Origin: Sesamum alatum
Lineage: Eukaryota; Streptophyta; Magnoliopsida; Lamiales; Pedaliaceae
Direction of reading: 5' to 3'
Assembly (NCBI GenBank): GCA_034509735.1
Contig: JACGWO010000007.1
Span: 22,162,046-22,226,045 of the forward strand
DNA: 64,000 nucleotides
The stretch's first letter is position 1. Each line of letters starts with the position of its first letter. Below the pieces are notes generated by a model. The model ran no database searches, was not told where the DNA came from, and was given only the letters and a program-made list of their open reading frames with translations. The translations under genes and the position numbers were made by a program. Positions 22,619 to 36,101 of the stretch are shown piece after piece.

Positions 22619-22824
22619 AAAAGATGAACACTCTCTATACACACACTCTCTCTCTCTACTCTCTAAATCCTCTTTATTGCTTCATTTATCTAGGATCAAT
22701 TGAAGAACAAAGTAAGATGAAGCAGAAACACTAATTTGATTGTGTAATCCCTTCTTTGATTTTATCCTCTGATCCATTTTTCTCTAGTAAGAAAAACGAG
22801 GTCTCTCCCGGTAATGTCTCACTT

Positions 22825-24146
22825 TAACTCTTAGACTCATCCCTCATAAATCTGTAGCCACAGTGACTTAACAATGGGGTATGACCTTTTGACGTTTAGT
22901 ATGGACGAGCCAAGGCTTAAGTCAAGAATAGGGGGGGTACCTACATCCTAAAGATCCATACCTAGACTATAAGCTGTGAGATAGTAGATACAAAGATAAA
23001 CGTATTGAAGAGACTAAATGTTCACGCCATAAATATTCACCTAGTCTCTAGTGCCATGGACCGTTGCCAGACGGCCACCCATGGCGACGAACGAATTCCC
23101 TTCATGAGATGATTGGAGATTCGGCCAAGTCTAGCTGAGGGTGAACCTAAAGAGTCACACACAATCTACCGGTGATGAAGTACTAAATTTAGAATTAATT
23201 TAGGGAGGTTGACTAATTTAATTGGATTAAATTGGTTTCCTTTTTCTTGGATTGTTGATTCCTTTAATTGGATTAAATGGAATTAACTAAAAAATCAGAT
23301 TTATTGAAAATAATGAATGGTCTTAAAATAAATACTAGTTATTTATTTAAAGCCCTATGGTTCATTTAAATAGGATTTAAATATTTCATAAATAGTCAAT
23401 CGTGGGTGATAGACGGACTAGATCAAAGAAGAGAGATCAAAGGCCTAGATTAGTTTGACTAATCTAAAGTATAGTTTGCCTAGGACTTTGACTAGGTCAA
23501 AATCCTAGTTAAACTATGCTTCTTAGAGTTGAAGTTTGAAGAGGAATAGGATTCCACTTCTTTAAATAATCCTCAAAACAAACTTGAGAAGAATGACCAA
23601 CTTGTGTGCATACACACACACACGCACTAGCATTGGCCGCCACCTCTCTCTCTCTTGCTCGTTCCCTTCCCCTTTTCCTCCAAGAAAGTTTCTAGTTCCT
23701 TGATTCATACAAGTGAACTTTAGGCGGATTGATCACGTTAATTAATAACGCTTGGTCGATTCGTCCTCTCTAAATATATACACATGATCTTTCGCTAGCA
23801 TGAGGATCAAGAACCAGACGGATTGCGTGGACGATTAAGAGGATTCCTACTACTTGGATCTCGGTGGCTAAAACGGGGAACAACGCGTGTAGCAGTTCGA
23901 AGACAAAACGACACTGGGTAGGTTTTTAAATTATGTTTTTCGAATTCAACCCTATTGCCCCATGATATGTATGCTTTGTTTAATCATGAGATACACTGAA
24001 TGCCTGGGAGGTTCAAGGGAACACCTCTTGAATGTGTTATTTACGTATCTCTACAAGCAATGCTTAAATTCATGTTTTTTTATTTTATATCGTGCTTCCG
24101 CAATCGCGCTCCTCCCGGGACGATCCACACGCCTCTTTAGCTTTTA
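22825..24146 (+). mobile_element. Alpha-related LTR, 5'-truncated, plus strand
   Basis: A diverged LTR from the CTGTAGCCACAGTGAC block through CATGGACCGTTGC, W-box-like TTGACTAGGTCAA (about 23480), TTTAAATAATCC, and CACACACACAC to GACGATCCACACGCCTC..AGCTTT. The terminal CA is lost where reverse-strand element A begins. The first ~650 bp of the LTR are absent. Confidence 0.8.
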
Positions 24147-26642
24147 GTACCCTTGAACGTTCCGGGATATCGGTGTATAAACACAGGATATAAAACATTT
24201 AAAAATAAACAAGCGTTCGTGGCTATAGAATAAAGAAGAAACCAAGAGCATACTTTCTCGATTTTATATTTTGATTGGCTACACGTGTTGATTCCTCCCG
24301 AAGTTCATCCACGCGACGCCATAGCATAGAGACCCTCTAACGTAGTCCACACCATACCGGGAGAGATCTCGTTTTTCTTGCTAGAGAAAAATGGATCTAG
24401 AGGATGAAATCAAAAGAAGGGATTACACTATCGAATTAGTGTTCCTTCTTGATTGTACTTTGTTCTTCAATTGATCTAGATCAATGAAGCATCAAAGAGG
24501 ATTTACAGAGTAGAGAGAGAGGGGCCAAAAATGGTTTGAGAGAGCGTGTAGAGAGTGTTCTTCTTCTCCTAGAAAAAGATGAATATAAAACTCTTGTCTT
24601 TGATGATAGTATATACACATATATATACTTTATTAATGTTATTATTCGAATGTGTCTAGGTTCATCCAACGATGTCTAGATTACATTCCAATAAATCCTC
24701 ATTAATCATCAATCAATCCTACCATTTCATAAGGTAATGATTTTAATCATACCAAGTTAAAGAGGCTTGATTGGAATTGATTTGTCTCTTTCCAAAGACA
24801 CAAGTCAACTTTTCATCAAGGGCTCCATGGCGGATTTTAGTACTTCCAAAAGAAATAATTTTCGGCCATCCCCTTTTAGAAGAAGTCCAACTTCTTCTAA
24901 TTCCAAAAGTGGAATTAACACCTCTCCTGGTCCAAGATTTAACGGACTCTCTACTTAATCGATAAATCCCATTTACCAATAAAAGGAGGGCCACATACAA
25001 TATCGGCCCGTCCATCCAATGGACAATCCATAAGTAATCCAATTACTTATCATCATCTGAAATTGACTCCAAGATAATTCCTTCACCTCCTCGGTGATTT
25101 GTGTGTGACCCTTTAGGTTCACCCTCATCTAGACTTGGGCTCGTGTCAAATAGGAGCCCATCACCATGGGTGGCCGTCTAACAACGGTCCATGGTACTAC
25201 AGACTAGGTGAATGTTGGCGTGAACATTTAGGCGCCGAGCCCGTACGGGTACGGTCCTACTATCGACCGTCTCCCGGCCTTAGTTTAGGGTATGGAATTC
25301 GGCGTCGGTTCCATCCTTCACTAAGCATCTATGCTTAATACTCGAAATGCGTTTACTCTATCGATCAACGTAGGAAACCCTTTCCTACTCAAGTAATTTC
25401 TATGGCCATAGACATTCAGAGTCTAAACCATCTCAGAGCACATATGAGACATCACCGTTATGTACTAACGGGGACAGATCCTATCTTGGAATCACCGTCC
25501 TCGTTACATACTCCAACTGCAACTAGACAAGGCTAATAACGACCGTCTTACAGAATGATCAACTCTCGTCAGATCCAAGATACAGTCTTCGTATGCACGT
25601 GACTACCATGATTCTGTTAGAATAGGTGACCATGTAAGCCAATTTAGGCGGAAATGTGTAACCTATGTCTAGACAATTTCAGGTGTTTGATGAAAAAAGA
25701 AGTGAAAATTCATATGGCAACACTTTGTTTACGTTTACTTATATATGCTATTACATTTCTGTTCACTACACAAACAAAGCCCACGGACTAAGAATCGATT
25801 TTGGGGACTGGGACTACGCTTGGAGGTAGGTCCATGAAATCAGTCTTACCGAATCAGTCCGGAAATCTCCAAGTCAAGGAATCTCGAAAATGGGCACCGA
25901 GATTTCCCTTGAGACTTGCACTAAGCATCTGTTGTCGTATTTCATCGACGGGTGACGAAGGTCGTCTGAGCAGTGTTAGTGGGTTAGCATGCTAGGAAGC
26001 AGCTGACTGAGGTGACTCGCGGGAACCGTCTTACGGAGGACCTGGAGTATGGTAAGCAAGGTATGACGTGTATTCCCGGTTCCAACAGTACAGGTCAAGT
26101 CCTTTGACTTGAGGAACTGCTGAGTTTACCTGTACATTAGGTCTGTATCTTAGATATGGTGAGAGATTGCCAAAATACTCTTGAGTAGTCATAAGCCATG
26201 TCTAGTGCAGCTCTGATGTATAGAGTGACAGTAGTTTCCAAGAAAGGATCTGTCTCCTGTGAAAAGGCATAGACAGTTGAGTCTCATGTATGCTCTGTGT
26301 CTTGTCCCTAAAATCTGTGGCCACAGTAACTGAACAGAAGGGAAGGTTTCCCTTGCGGCGTTTAGTAAGGACAGACCGACACTTATGTCCAAAATGGGTA
26401 CCTGCATTTTTCGTGCCCTAGACCCTAAGTGATGAGACCAAAGACAGAAGGACAAGTGTACTGTTAGAGCCTAAATGTTCATCCCCCAATATTTCACCTA
26501 GTCTCTAGTGCCATGGACCGTTGCTAGATGGCCACCCATTGTAACGGACGGATTCTAGGAATCCGACCAAGTCTAGCTGAAAGGTGAACCTAAAGAGTCA
26601 CACACTTAATATTTAATTTGGAATTAAATGTTGGAGTAAAGG

Positions 26643-28630
26643 TGAAAGAAATTGTGGATCGTCCCGGGAAATTGCGCGAATGCGGAAGCGCGATATAAAA
26701 TAAAGTACAAAAAATTAAAGCATGCTTTAAATAATTAAAGAACACGCTCAAGGGGTGTACCCTTGAGATTCCCGGGAGTTTGGTGTATCTCATGATTAAA
26801 GAACATGTATAAAAGATCATGGAGGCCATAGGGTAGAAAATAAAAGGAGGCGAAAACGTAAACCGAGACCTACCCGTTATCGTTTTCGTCTTCAACGGCT
26901 ACACGCGTTGTTCCCCGTTTTGCACCAAGATCTCGTTCTTGAGACCCTCCAAATTGTGACACACGAACCACCCACGTATCTTGTACGTCGTGCTAAAAAC
27001 GAACAAGTGTATATTTTGGAGTGGATGAATCAACGACACGTTATCAATTAACGGTATTGATTCATCAATGTTCTAGTGTTCCAAGAACAAAAGAACAAGA
27101 AAAAATATTTCTTATAGAGAGAGAGGGGGCGGACGAGAGGTAAGAAGGGGAGAGACGAGTGTGTGTTGTGTGTGTGTTGGAATTTCATCATCCTTCAATT
27201 GTTGGAGGCTAGAGGTTTATATAGAGGAGGAGTTTAATCCTCTTTTAAACTCCAACTCTAAGAACTCTAATTTGACTAGGATTTTGACCTAGTCAAAGTC
27301 CTAGTCAAACTAGTGTTTGACCTAGTCAAATCAATCCTAGCCTTCCATCTCCCCTTTCCATCTCAACCGCTGATTTTAATTTAACGGAATATTTAAATTC
27401 CATTAAATATTCCAAAAGGCCAAATAAATATAATAAATAAATATTAATATTTATTCTAGGCCCATTAAATCAATTCCCTTAATAAATCCAATTTATTAAT
27501 TTAATTCCCTTTATCAATAGAAGGAATTAATTTCTCCAAGAAAATATAGGACCCGATTAAATCTAATTTAATCCTTCCTTTACTCCAATATTTAATTCCA
27601 AATTAAATACTTAAGTGTGTGTGTGGATAGTGTGTGACTCTTTAGGTTCACCTTTCAGCTAGACTTGGTCGGATTCCTAGAATCCGCCCGTTACTATGGG
27701 TGGTCATCTAGCAACGGTCCATGGCACTAGAGACTAGGTGAAATAATCAGGAATGAACATGTAGGCTCTAACAGTACACTTGTCCTTCTGTCTTCGGTCT
27801 CATCACTTAGAGTCTAGGGCACAGAAAATGCAGGTACCCATTTTGGACGTAAGTGTCGGTCTGTCCTTACTAAACGCCGCAAGGGAAACCTTCCCTTCTG
27901 TTCAGTTATTGTGGCCACAGATTTTAGGGACAAGACACAAAGCATACATGAGACTCAACTGTCAATACCTTTTGACAGGAGACAGATCCTTTCATGGAAA
28001 CTACTGTCACTCTGTACACCCGAGCTGCACTAGACATTGCTTATGACTACTCAAGAGTATTTTAGCAATCTCTCACCATATCTAAGATACAGACCTGATC
28101 CACAGGTAAACTCAGCAGTTCCTCAAGTCAAAGGACTTGACCTGTAGCGTTGGAACCGGGAATACGTCATACCTTGCAGACCATACTCAAGGTCATCCGT
28201 AAGACGGTTCCCGCGAGTCACCTCAGTCAGCTGCTTCCTAGCATGCTGACCACTAACACTATTTAGACGACCTTCGTCACCCGTCAATGAAATACGACAG
28301 CAGATGCTTAGTGCAAGCTCAAACGAAATCCCGGTACCCATTTTCGGGATTCCTTGACTTGGAGATTTCCGGACTGATTCGGTAAGACTGATTTCATGGA
28401 CCTACCTCCAAGCGTAGTCCCAATCCCCGAAATCGATTCTCAGTCCGTGGGCTTTGTTTGCGTAGTGAACAGATATGTAAAGAGCAGATATAAGTGAACG
28501 TAAACAAAGTATTGCCATATGGACTTTTCACTTCTTTATTTCATATATGTTTTATCAAACACCTGAAATTGTCTAGACATAGGTTACATATTCTTGCCAA
28601 AATTGGCTTACATGGTCACCTATTCTAACA
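26643..28630 (-). mobile_element. Solo copia LTR, alpha type, reverse, TSD AAAGG
   Basis: TGAAAGAAATTGTGGATCG to GGTCACCTATTCTAACA, 1988 bp, flanked by AAAGG (26638-26642 and 28631-28635). It is the innermost layer of a three-deep nest. A reverse TATA box lies at 27216-27223. Confidence 0.95.
27216..27223 (-). promoter_or_regulatory. TATA box of alpha LTR (reverse)
   Basis: TTTATATA on the plus strand, with AGTCAA/TTGACT motifs at about 27271-27330 on the LTR-upstream side. Confidence 0.6.
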
Positions 28631-28965
28631 AAAGGAATGATTAAATTGGATTTAATCGGGTCCTATATTTTCTTGGAGAATTAATTCCTTCTATTTGATA
28701 AAGGGAATTAAATTAATAAATTGGATTTATTAAGGGAATTAATTTAATGGGCCTAGAACAAATATTAATATTTATTATATTTATTTGGCCTTTTGGAATA
28801 TTTAAAATATTCCATTAAATTAAATTAATAGTTGAGATTTAATGGGAGAGATGAAAGGCTAGGATTGAATTTGACAAGGTCAAATTCTACTTTGACTAGG
28901 TCAAAATCCTAGTCAAATTAAAGCTTCTAAAGGGTTGGAGTTTAAAGAGGATTAAACTCCTCCTC

Positions 28966-28973
28966 TATATAAA
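28966..28973 (+). promoter_or_regulatory. TATA box of alpha LTR
   Basis: TATATAAA, preceded by TTTGACTAGGTCAAAATCCTAGTCAAA-type inverted motifs (about 28891-28918) and followed by a CA-repeat. Confidence 0.65.
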
Positions 28974-30082
28974 CCCCTAGCCTTGCACCTTTTGAAGGAT
29001 GATGAAATTCCAACACACACACACACCACACACACTATCCCTCTCATCTCCTCTCGTCCGCCCCCCCTCCCCCCCTCTCTCACTCTCCAAGAAATCGTTT
29101 TCTTGTTCTCTTGTTCTTGGGAACATTAGAACATTGATGAATCAATAACGTTAATTCATAACGTGTTGTTGATTCATCCACTCCAATAAATTACATACTT
29201 GTTCGTTGCTAGCACGACGTGCAATTTACGTGGGTGGATCGTGTGTCACGATTTGGAGGGTCTCAAGAACGAGATCTTGGTGCAAAACGGGGAACAACGC
29301 GTGTAGCCGTTGAAGACGAAAACGACAATGGGTAGGTCTCAGTTTACGTTTTCGCCTCTTTTATTTTTGAACCCTATCGCCTCCATGATTATTGTATGTT
29401 GTTTATTCATGTGATACACTGAACACCCGGGAAATTTCAAGGGCACACCCCTTGAAACGTGTTCTGTAATTTAAAAGCATGTTTTAAATTCCGCATTTTT
29501 ATTTTTATACCGCGCTTCCGCATTCGCGCAATTTTTCCCAGGACGATCCACATATTCTTTTCAGATTCCTTAAGTCTGAGGACTAATCCCATACTATCGA
29601 AATCGGGAATTCCAGTCATACCGATCAAGCCTCCAAGGCTTCCATATGATGATTCCCGTGAGTTAGTTCAGTCAGTCGACCACCTCGTCAACTAACCCTC
29701 TAAAATTACAAATACGACCTTCATGTGTCGTCGATGAAACTCGGCACTTACCCAGTGAATGCAATACTTAATGCAAGTCTCGATAGGACACTGGATGCCT
29801 ATTCTCGCAGTCCCCGACTTGTAACGTTTCAGACCAACCCTCAGAAGTTGGTTTCATAGCCGCCATCCAATGCGCAACCCAACTACATGGGTTACCCAAT
29901 TGGTTTCTGGGCATTTGTTGTGACGTTAAAATGCCGTTCAACGTTAGTAGTAAGTACAAGAAACACAGTGCTAGTGATGAATACTTACTCTATTCATCAG
30001 GATAATATTGCTGTAATAAAGATTGATGAATAGTTCACAAAACCGCCAATTCCAATTAGGTTTCTTGTCACCTATTCTAACA

Positions 30083-32500
30083 ATATTCCACTTGAACTCA
30101 AAGCCAATTACCCATGTTACTCAAAACCTTCTAAGAATGAGTAATCTGTGATACTGGCTTAGTCTCGCAGGTCTACTTTATTTTTTTGCCGAAGTAATAC
30201 GATCCAACCATATCTCACCTCTTCCTACCGTCACTATCTGCAGATGGTGGTTGTCTAAGAATTTTTCGTGGATCTTGTGATGAAATTTCGGGCCAAAAGG
30301 CTTTAGCCATAGCCTAGTTGTTAACCTCCATGGCGACTACTGGCTCGGCCATGCTAGCCACTACATCTATCTAATGGATGCTATTTTCATCCAGACCACT
30401 TTTTCCATAAACAACTTCCATAGTTGGCATAATATTCGACTTTCATGATGAAACATCATGGTATCCTTCTTGGAACCTTTCCAAGCTACCACACTCACCA
30501 TTAAGTTCGAGCATACATAGGTATTGAGACTAAGTATTATTCACATGATTCTAGAAGCTAGTATCTCCATAGCCTTCCAGAATCAACTCTCCATAAATCG
30601 TACATCGAGAATATTTCTCTAATCCCTATTCAGGTCTTAAAGACTGCTCTCTACTGTTGTCTATTACCTCGCCGGTACAACACCTGATATCCGTTATTAT
30701 GTACGATGCATAAACAACATCAGACCCTGTGCACCGAACAACAAACCCATGTTGCGTACGGCAAAGACATATGGGATGTAAAACATCTAAACTTCCTTAT
30801 TAGTCAATCGTGACTAATTTTTGGATAGCTTAGCCCTATGAATGGGAATTCAATTCCTTTCATGGAGAATTGCGTGAACAATGCTCGTGTTTCTAGTGTT
30901 TACTAACATTTTAATTTCATTCCAAATGAATAAGATGTCACACACTTAACACTCGGAACACAACCACACTCCCACTGACCCTAATGCTCATTATTGATCG
31001 AGTCATACATCATATGGGTTCGTCAAAATGAATATTCTAATTACATGAAATCTCAAACCCAGTTTGAATTTTAAGACAGATCCCGCGGCTCCAAGCCATT
31101 TATCCAATCTCGATATCTAACATCGCTTCCCATATGTCCTTTGGATTATGTTCCAATTGACCAGTCGGGCCTAGAAACTTGTACCCATCAGGTATCTAAG
31201 GTATTTTGGTCATCCCTACGAGGACTGGAATATAGTCAGTGGAAAATAACCTGATGTTTGCATTATTTTGCACTAGACCTGCACAAACCACACAGCGAGT
31301 CTAGTTTGTCTTCCTACTAGTCCCTTGACGTATGCAGGACCATCCCATATACTCAAGAATTTTGTAGGATATAGGCTTTCCAAATCATATCCAATATAGG
31401 AACTAGATCATGACTATGAGAAAGTGCCATGATTCTCAACCTGGCAAGTTTTAAGTCCATGTCTAGATGGGCTATGGTAACTTCAGTGAAATACCAAGCG
31501 AACCAAGTCCAACAGGGTTCGTTTTCTCCCTTATCAGAGACCATTCAACCATGGCTGCTTTCAAGCAGAATTTCACTGATTTAGAATTCCATTCCCATTT
31601 GGATATTCGAGAACTCCCACTGAATACATGTCCTCTCGATCTAATCAAAAGGTAACCAATTTGATTCACCACTCCAAGTCTAATACCTGGAACCTACCGA
31701 AAGTTCTTAAACTTGTCAATCCTCTTTTAGTCTTGTGTATTCACCAACCTTACCGATATCCTTTTTGGATCCAATCCAATATGTTATTGGCACTCCCACT
31801 AAATACACACCCTCGAACCTACCAAAGTTTCTTAGACTTTTGAACCCTCTTCTGTTCTGTGTATTCAGTAATTCATAGAAATCTTTTTGGATCCAATTTA
31901 ATAGACTATCGCCAAGCCCACTTTGTCTAACAAAATGGCTCTTCAGTCTTTTCCTCCTCAGAGAAGATTTGAAGCTAGCAGATCCAAATCATTTATGCTA
32001 GACTCTTTGGATCTTCCAACTTCCTCATCCTTAACTAAAGGAAACTGACCTAGCCATGGATGCCAAATCCGTATGTTCATCTTGATTGTATCATTTTTTA
32101 GTCATTTGTTTTGACTACTCATAGTCTAATTATGGGACAGTGTCAAGTGTTTATGTACCAAACCTAGCAGACAAGAATCGCCATTCTTTGTCAAATAAAA
32201 AGTAATTTTATTGATCAAATTATTTTATCCAAAATTGTCCAACAATTAATGGAACATATTTTTATCATGCTAGGTTACATAATTCCCACGGAAAAGATCT
32301 TAACAAGATCACTACTAATCCTACCTAGTCCTTAGTCTTTGCAACAAAAGTTTCGCCATTGCTAGACCTTAGGATCGTCTGTCTTAGCTTTCTATTCCTT
32401 ATTATCACCCGTGAACTATTCACAGATTATGAACGACTGGTATCCAATACCAAAGAATAGAATAATGATCATGTTGATACTCAATTCAAATGTCACCTTT
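30083..32500 (-). pseudogene. pol: Copia pol remnants, element A
   Basis: Decayed, internally deleted pol read right to left. A protease/pre-integrase trace lies near 32280-32170, the integrase start near 31990-31910, a tandem duplication at 31910-31611, RT flanks at 31500-30900, and RNase H remnants at 30600-30083 ending at a damaged polypurine tract. It matches D (18731-20445) in order and deletions. No catalytic motif survives in an open frame. Confidence 0.72.
31611..31910 (-). repeat. Tandem duplication within A integrase remnant
   Basis: Two unequal copies containing TGTGTATTCA.(C/T)AA and TTTTTGGATCCAAT, each flanked by a CTCCCACT(A/G)AATACA block. It is the counterpart of 19299-19640 in element D. 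One copy has an internal deletion. Confidence 0.72.
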
Positions 32501-32501
32501 A

Positions 32502-33350
32502 TTAGAGAGGGGCTTTAGGAAACTCCCTCTTCCAATGTTCCTTTTTCTCAAAATTAATGCAAACATCGTTTGGAACCTCTGACTGTCGAACCCTTTTTCT
32601 CTTTCCTTTACCCCTGCCCAGCGCTGTAACAGGAGCACTCAAAGTGCTGGCAGTGGCTGATATTGTCTGAACCTTCTTCCTCTTCCGGCATCCGACACCC
32701 TTGCCTTTCACTTTAGAGGTCGAAGCCTCCACACTAGTACTGTTGGCGCAGATTTTTCAATCATTGTCTTGTACTGGACCAACATTTTTATCAACTCATG
32801 AAGGTCTTTCTCAATCCCATTCATGTTGTAGTTGACTACAAATGGGTCGAGTGAGGGCAGAAGAGATTGAAGGATCACGTCGATGTACATCTCTCTATCG
32901 AGATCTGCTTGGAGGCCTTTGAGCTTTTCCACAAAGGAAAACATCATCACTCCATGCTCTTGTACCAATGATCCTTGTATCGTCTTCGCTCCGAAGAATG
33001 CCTTCGTTGCATTATATCTAACATGCCAGTCTGAGACTGCATAGACTTGCTGGAATTGAAGCATCATCGAGCTAACATCCTCCAGCCTATCATACTACGT
33101 TTGGATCTTATTATCCATGGATACCAGTATGATGCTGCGGACCTTCCAGTTTTCATCAAGGCTCTTCTTGAACGTCAAACATTCTTTGGGCGATGACCCT
33201 TCCGGCAAGGTCTGAGGAAAAACCTTATCTAGAATATAAGTCTGATTCTTTTAAATCTATGACCATCTTAAGATTTAACAGCCAGACGTGGTGATTTGTT
33301 CCATTTGACCTATTAGTCTCAAGTATAAGGGTTAGTGGATTCTTAGACAT
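32502..33350 (-). pseudogene. gag: Copia gag, element A
   Basis: The gag ATG is at 33350 (reverse) in the family context ATGTCTAAGAATCC. The first part is broken. From about 33067 down to 32708 an open stretch carries the gag core (YNATKAFFGAKT, MYIDVILQSLLPSLDPFVV, NMNGIEKDLHELIKM). A shifted frame then gives the basic linker TSKVKGKGVGCRKRKK and the zinc knuckle region VCINFEKKEHWKREFP, in which two of the CCHC cysteines are Phe. RNA binding by this knuckle is therefore unlikely. Confidence 0.85.
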
Positions 33351-34107
33351 CAACAGTTAAACAGAAAAAAATATTCAGTAGATTATAACAATATTATGTT
33401 CAAGTTAAGACTTGGTCCTTTAGTTATTAACCCCTCCCACTATTTCTACAAAAGTCCCTCATTCTCAAATGGGGTTTCGAGAAACCATTTCCTAGTGGGC
33501 TTGGGATCCACAAGCGCAATTCTCCATGCCCCGCTTTTACGATTCACATGGAAAAAGCCTCGTTGGAGGTATCTAAATCCATTCTCATCCGATGAGATTC
33601 CCCAGATATTTTACCTCACCTCTTCACATGATCCCCAGGACTCAAAGCGAATCATGCTACTCGATGTTAGGCCCGACCCATCAACCAAATCATACCTGAA
33701 CTATCACCCCCCACGACTCGTTAGACAGGGAAACAATGAGCGTACTCTATATTCACAACAATGGTGCAACTTTCCTCTATTCCAAATGTGCTATGACTCG
33801 TGAGACCACATTTCGGTACCGGTAGCTTCCTCACGATATTGCTATGGATGGAAGGCTTGGACAGATCAAAACCATTTTCATCCAAGTCCATCATGGGCCT
33901 AATATTTCACCTTGCTCCTGCCAAGTGAGAGTTTGAAATTATTGACCGAGGACTCATCACATTAATATTTTGCATGCATAAATATCCAATATTATAAAGC
34001 ATTTAAATAAATGCATCACATGCAAGTAAATCTAGCATACCCATGTTGGATGATCACGATCCCAACCTATGCGACCCACTAAGCCCGCAGTGAGTCTATG
34101 GTCTGTC
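33351..34107 (-). mobile_element. Element A leader, gag-proximal part
   Basis: The part of A's untranslated leader between the element B insertion (target CTGTC, 34103-34107) and gag. It contains the H0, H1 and H2 hairpins. It continues on the far side of B at 40585. An antisense frame at 33396-33803 has counterparts in other leaders. Confidence 0.85.
33701..34096 (-). promoter_or_regulatory. Leader hairpins H0, H1, H2, element A
   Basis: On the minus strand H1 (33816-33782) has AAATGTG/CACATTT plus a flanking CC/GG with one extra base, around a core at 33802-33792. H2 (33736-33701) keeps the core at 33722-33712 but its outer stem is weaker. The cores are 80 nt apart. H0 (34096-34073) pairs GACTCACTG with TAGTGGGTC through G.T wobbles. 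Confidence 0.6.
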
Positions 34108-36101
34108 TGAAAGTCTAGGGTAGGCGTGTGGATCGTCCCGGGAGTAGCCGAATGCGGAAGCGCGGTATAATATAAATTTCAAGAATTTAAACATTCATTA
34201 ATATTCATAAAATAAATGCGTTCAAGGGGTGTTCCCTTGAAACTCCCAGGTGTTCGGTGTATCTCATGAATAAAAAAACATACATAAAATAATCATGAAG
34301 GTCATAGGATTTAAAAGAAAGAGGGACGAAAACCATAAACCGAAAACCTACCGATTGTCATTTTTGTCTTCTAACCGGTACTCGCGTTGTTCCCTGTTTT
34401 GCTCCAAGATCTCGTGTAGGAGACCCTCTAATTCGTACCCGCAATCTGCCCACGTATCTTGATCTTTGTGCTAGCAAAAGAACAAGTGTATTTTTGGAGA
34501 GGACGAATCGATCAAACGTTATTGATTAACGAGATCAATCCTCCTTAATGTTCAATTGTCAAAACAAAAGAACAAGAAAAGACGTTTCTTGGAAGAGGAG
34601 GAGAGAGGCGCGGCCGAGAGGGAGAGAGAGGGAGACAAGTAGTGTATGTGGGTGTGTTTCAAGATTCATCATCTTTTTCAAAGTGTATAGTTAGGAGTAT
34701 TTATAAAGGACGAATCCTATTCCTCTTCTAGTTTCCAACACTTTGAAGACTCCTCCATGAGTAGGATTTGACTTAGTCAAGTTCTAGCTTCTTGGTCAAA
34801 CCAATCTTAGCCATTGATTCCTCCGTTTAATCTCAACCATTCATTTAATTTAATGAAATATTTAAATCCCATTTAAATACTCCAAAGGGCAATAAATAAA
34901 TATATTAAATATAAATATTTATTCGAAGCCCATTAAATTAATATCTAATAAATCTAATTTATTAGATAAATCCCTTTTATCTTTATCTAATAAAAGGAAT
35001 TAATTCTTCCCAAGAAAATAAGGACCCGATTAAATCCAATTTAATCGCTCCATTTCTCTAAATATTTAATTCCAAATTAAATACGTTTATGTGTGCGGAT
35101 TGTGTGGGACTCTTTAGGTTCACCTTCAGCTAGACTTGGTTGGATTCCTAGAATCCGCCCGTCACCATGGGTGGCCGTCTAGCAATGGTCCATGGCACTA
35201 GAGACTAGGTTAATATACGGGTATGAAAATTCAGGTTGTACAGTACATTTATCCTTCCGTCTACGGTCTCACCACTTAGGGTCTAGGGCATGGATAATGC
35301 AGGTACCCATTTTGTACCTAAGTGTCGGTCTGTCCTCTACTAAACGCCGCAAGGGAAGGCTTCCCTTCTGTTCAGTTACTGTGGCCAAAAATTTTAGGGA
35401 CAAGACACAGAGTATTTGTGAGACACAACTATCAATACCTTTTGACAGGAGACAGATCCTTTCTTGGAAACTACTGTCACTTTCTACACCGAAGCTGAAC
35501 TAGATATGGGTTATGACTACTCAAGTGCATCTTGGCAATCTCTCAGCATACCTAAGGTACAGTCCCGATGTACAGGTAAACTCAGCAATTCCTTAAGTCA
35601 AAGGACTTGACCTGTATCGTTGGAACCGAGAACACACGTCATACCTAACCGACCCTACTCAAGGCCCTCTGTAAGACGGTTCCCGCGAGTCACCTCAGTC
35701 AGCCGCTCCCCAGCAGGCCAACCCACTAGCATTGCTTAGACGACCCTCGTCACCCGTCGATGAAATACGACAGCAGATGCTTAGTGCAAGTCTCAAGGGG
35801 AATCCAGACTGATTCCTTGACTTGGAGATTCCTTGGCTTGGAGATTTCCAGACTGATTTGGCGGAGCTGATTTCATGGACCTACCTCCAAGCGTAGTCCC
35901 AGTCCCCAAAATGCGATTTCAGTCTGTGGGCTTTGTTTGCATAGTGAACAGTTATAAAGCAGATAAAGTGAACACAAACAAAGTACGTGCCAAATGAATT
36001 TCACTTCTTATTCATTAAGGATTTATTGAAACTTCGAAATTGTTCAGACATAGGTTACAATTCGCCTACCAAGATTGGCTATATGGTCACCTATTCTAAC
36101 A
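34108..36101 (-). repeat. Element B 3' LTR (alpha type)
   Basis: TGAAAGTCTAGGGTAGGCGTGTGGATCG to GGTCACCTATTCTAACA, 1994 bp, followed on its right by the polypurine tract. A reverse TATA box (TATTTATA) lies at 34698-34705. Confidence 0.93.
34698..34705 (-). promoter_or_regulatory. TATA box of element B 3' LTR
   Basis: TATTTATA on the plus strand (TATAAATA on the LTR strand), with TTGACT/AGTCAA motifs at 34767-34800 upstream of it on the LTR strand. Confidence 0.6.

Larger units (their letters stand above)
20446..22824 (+). mobile_element. Beta-like LTR fragment hosting a solo LTR
   Basis: The two parts 20446-20670 and 22619-22824 join into one LTR segment matching the reverse complement of A's 5' LTR near 42055-42480 (GAGACAAATCAATTCC, GGTTCATC-like block, CATCTTTTTCTAGGAAAAAG, AGTAAGAAAAACGAG). 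Both ends are truncated: the left joins D's pol and the right joins another LTR at about 22824. It is split by the insertion at 20671-22618. Confidence 0.82.
25615..29563 (+). mobile_element. Solo copia LTR, alpha type, TSD GATTC, itself interrupted
   Basis: Starts TGTTAGAATAGGTGACC and ends GATCCACATATTCTTTTCA, flanked by GATTC (25610-25614 and 29564-29568). Without the nested LTR (26643-28630) and one AAAGG copy it is about 1956 bp, the normal alpha length. TATATAAA lies at 28966-28973. Confidence 0.94.
24147..30082 (-). repeat. Element A 3' LTR, interrupted by nested solo LTRs
   Basis: The segments 24147-25609/25614 and 29564-30082 together match the A 5' LTR and other beta-type LTRs. The right end reads GTCACCTATTCTAACA (LTR start, reverse), followed by a degraded polypurine tract. 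The left end lacks the last ~90 bp of the LTR, beginning at GTACCCTTGAACGTTCC. Confidence 0.88.

Noticed and set aside
26189..26455. An ~88-codon frame antisense to alpha LTRs, recurring at 8730-8984, 27780-28046, 35192-35503 and 48170-48436
   Set aside because: At the start sites checked the first codon is TTG, not ATG. The frame is broken in some copies, and high LTR similarity alone explains the recurrence.
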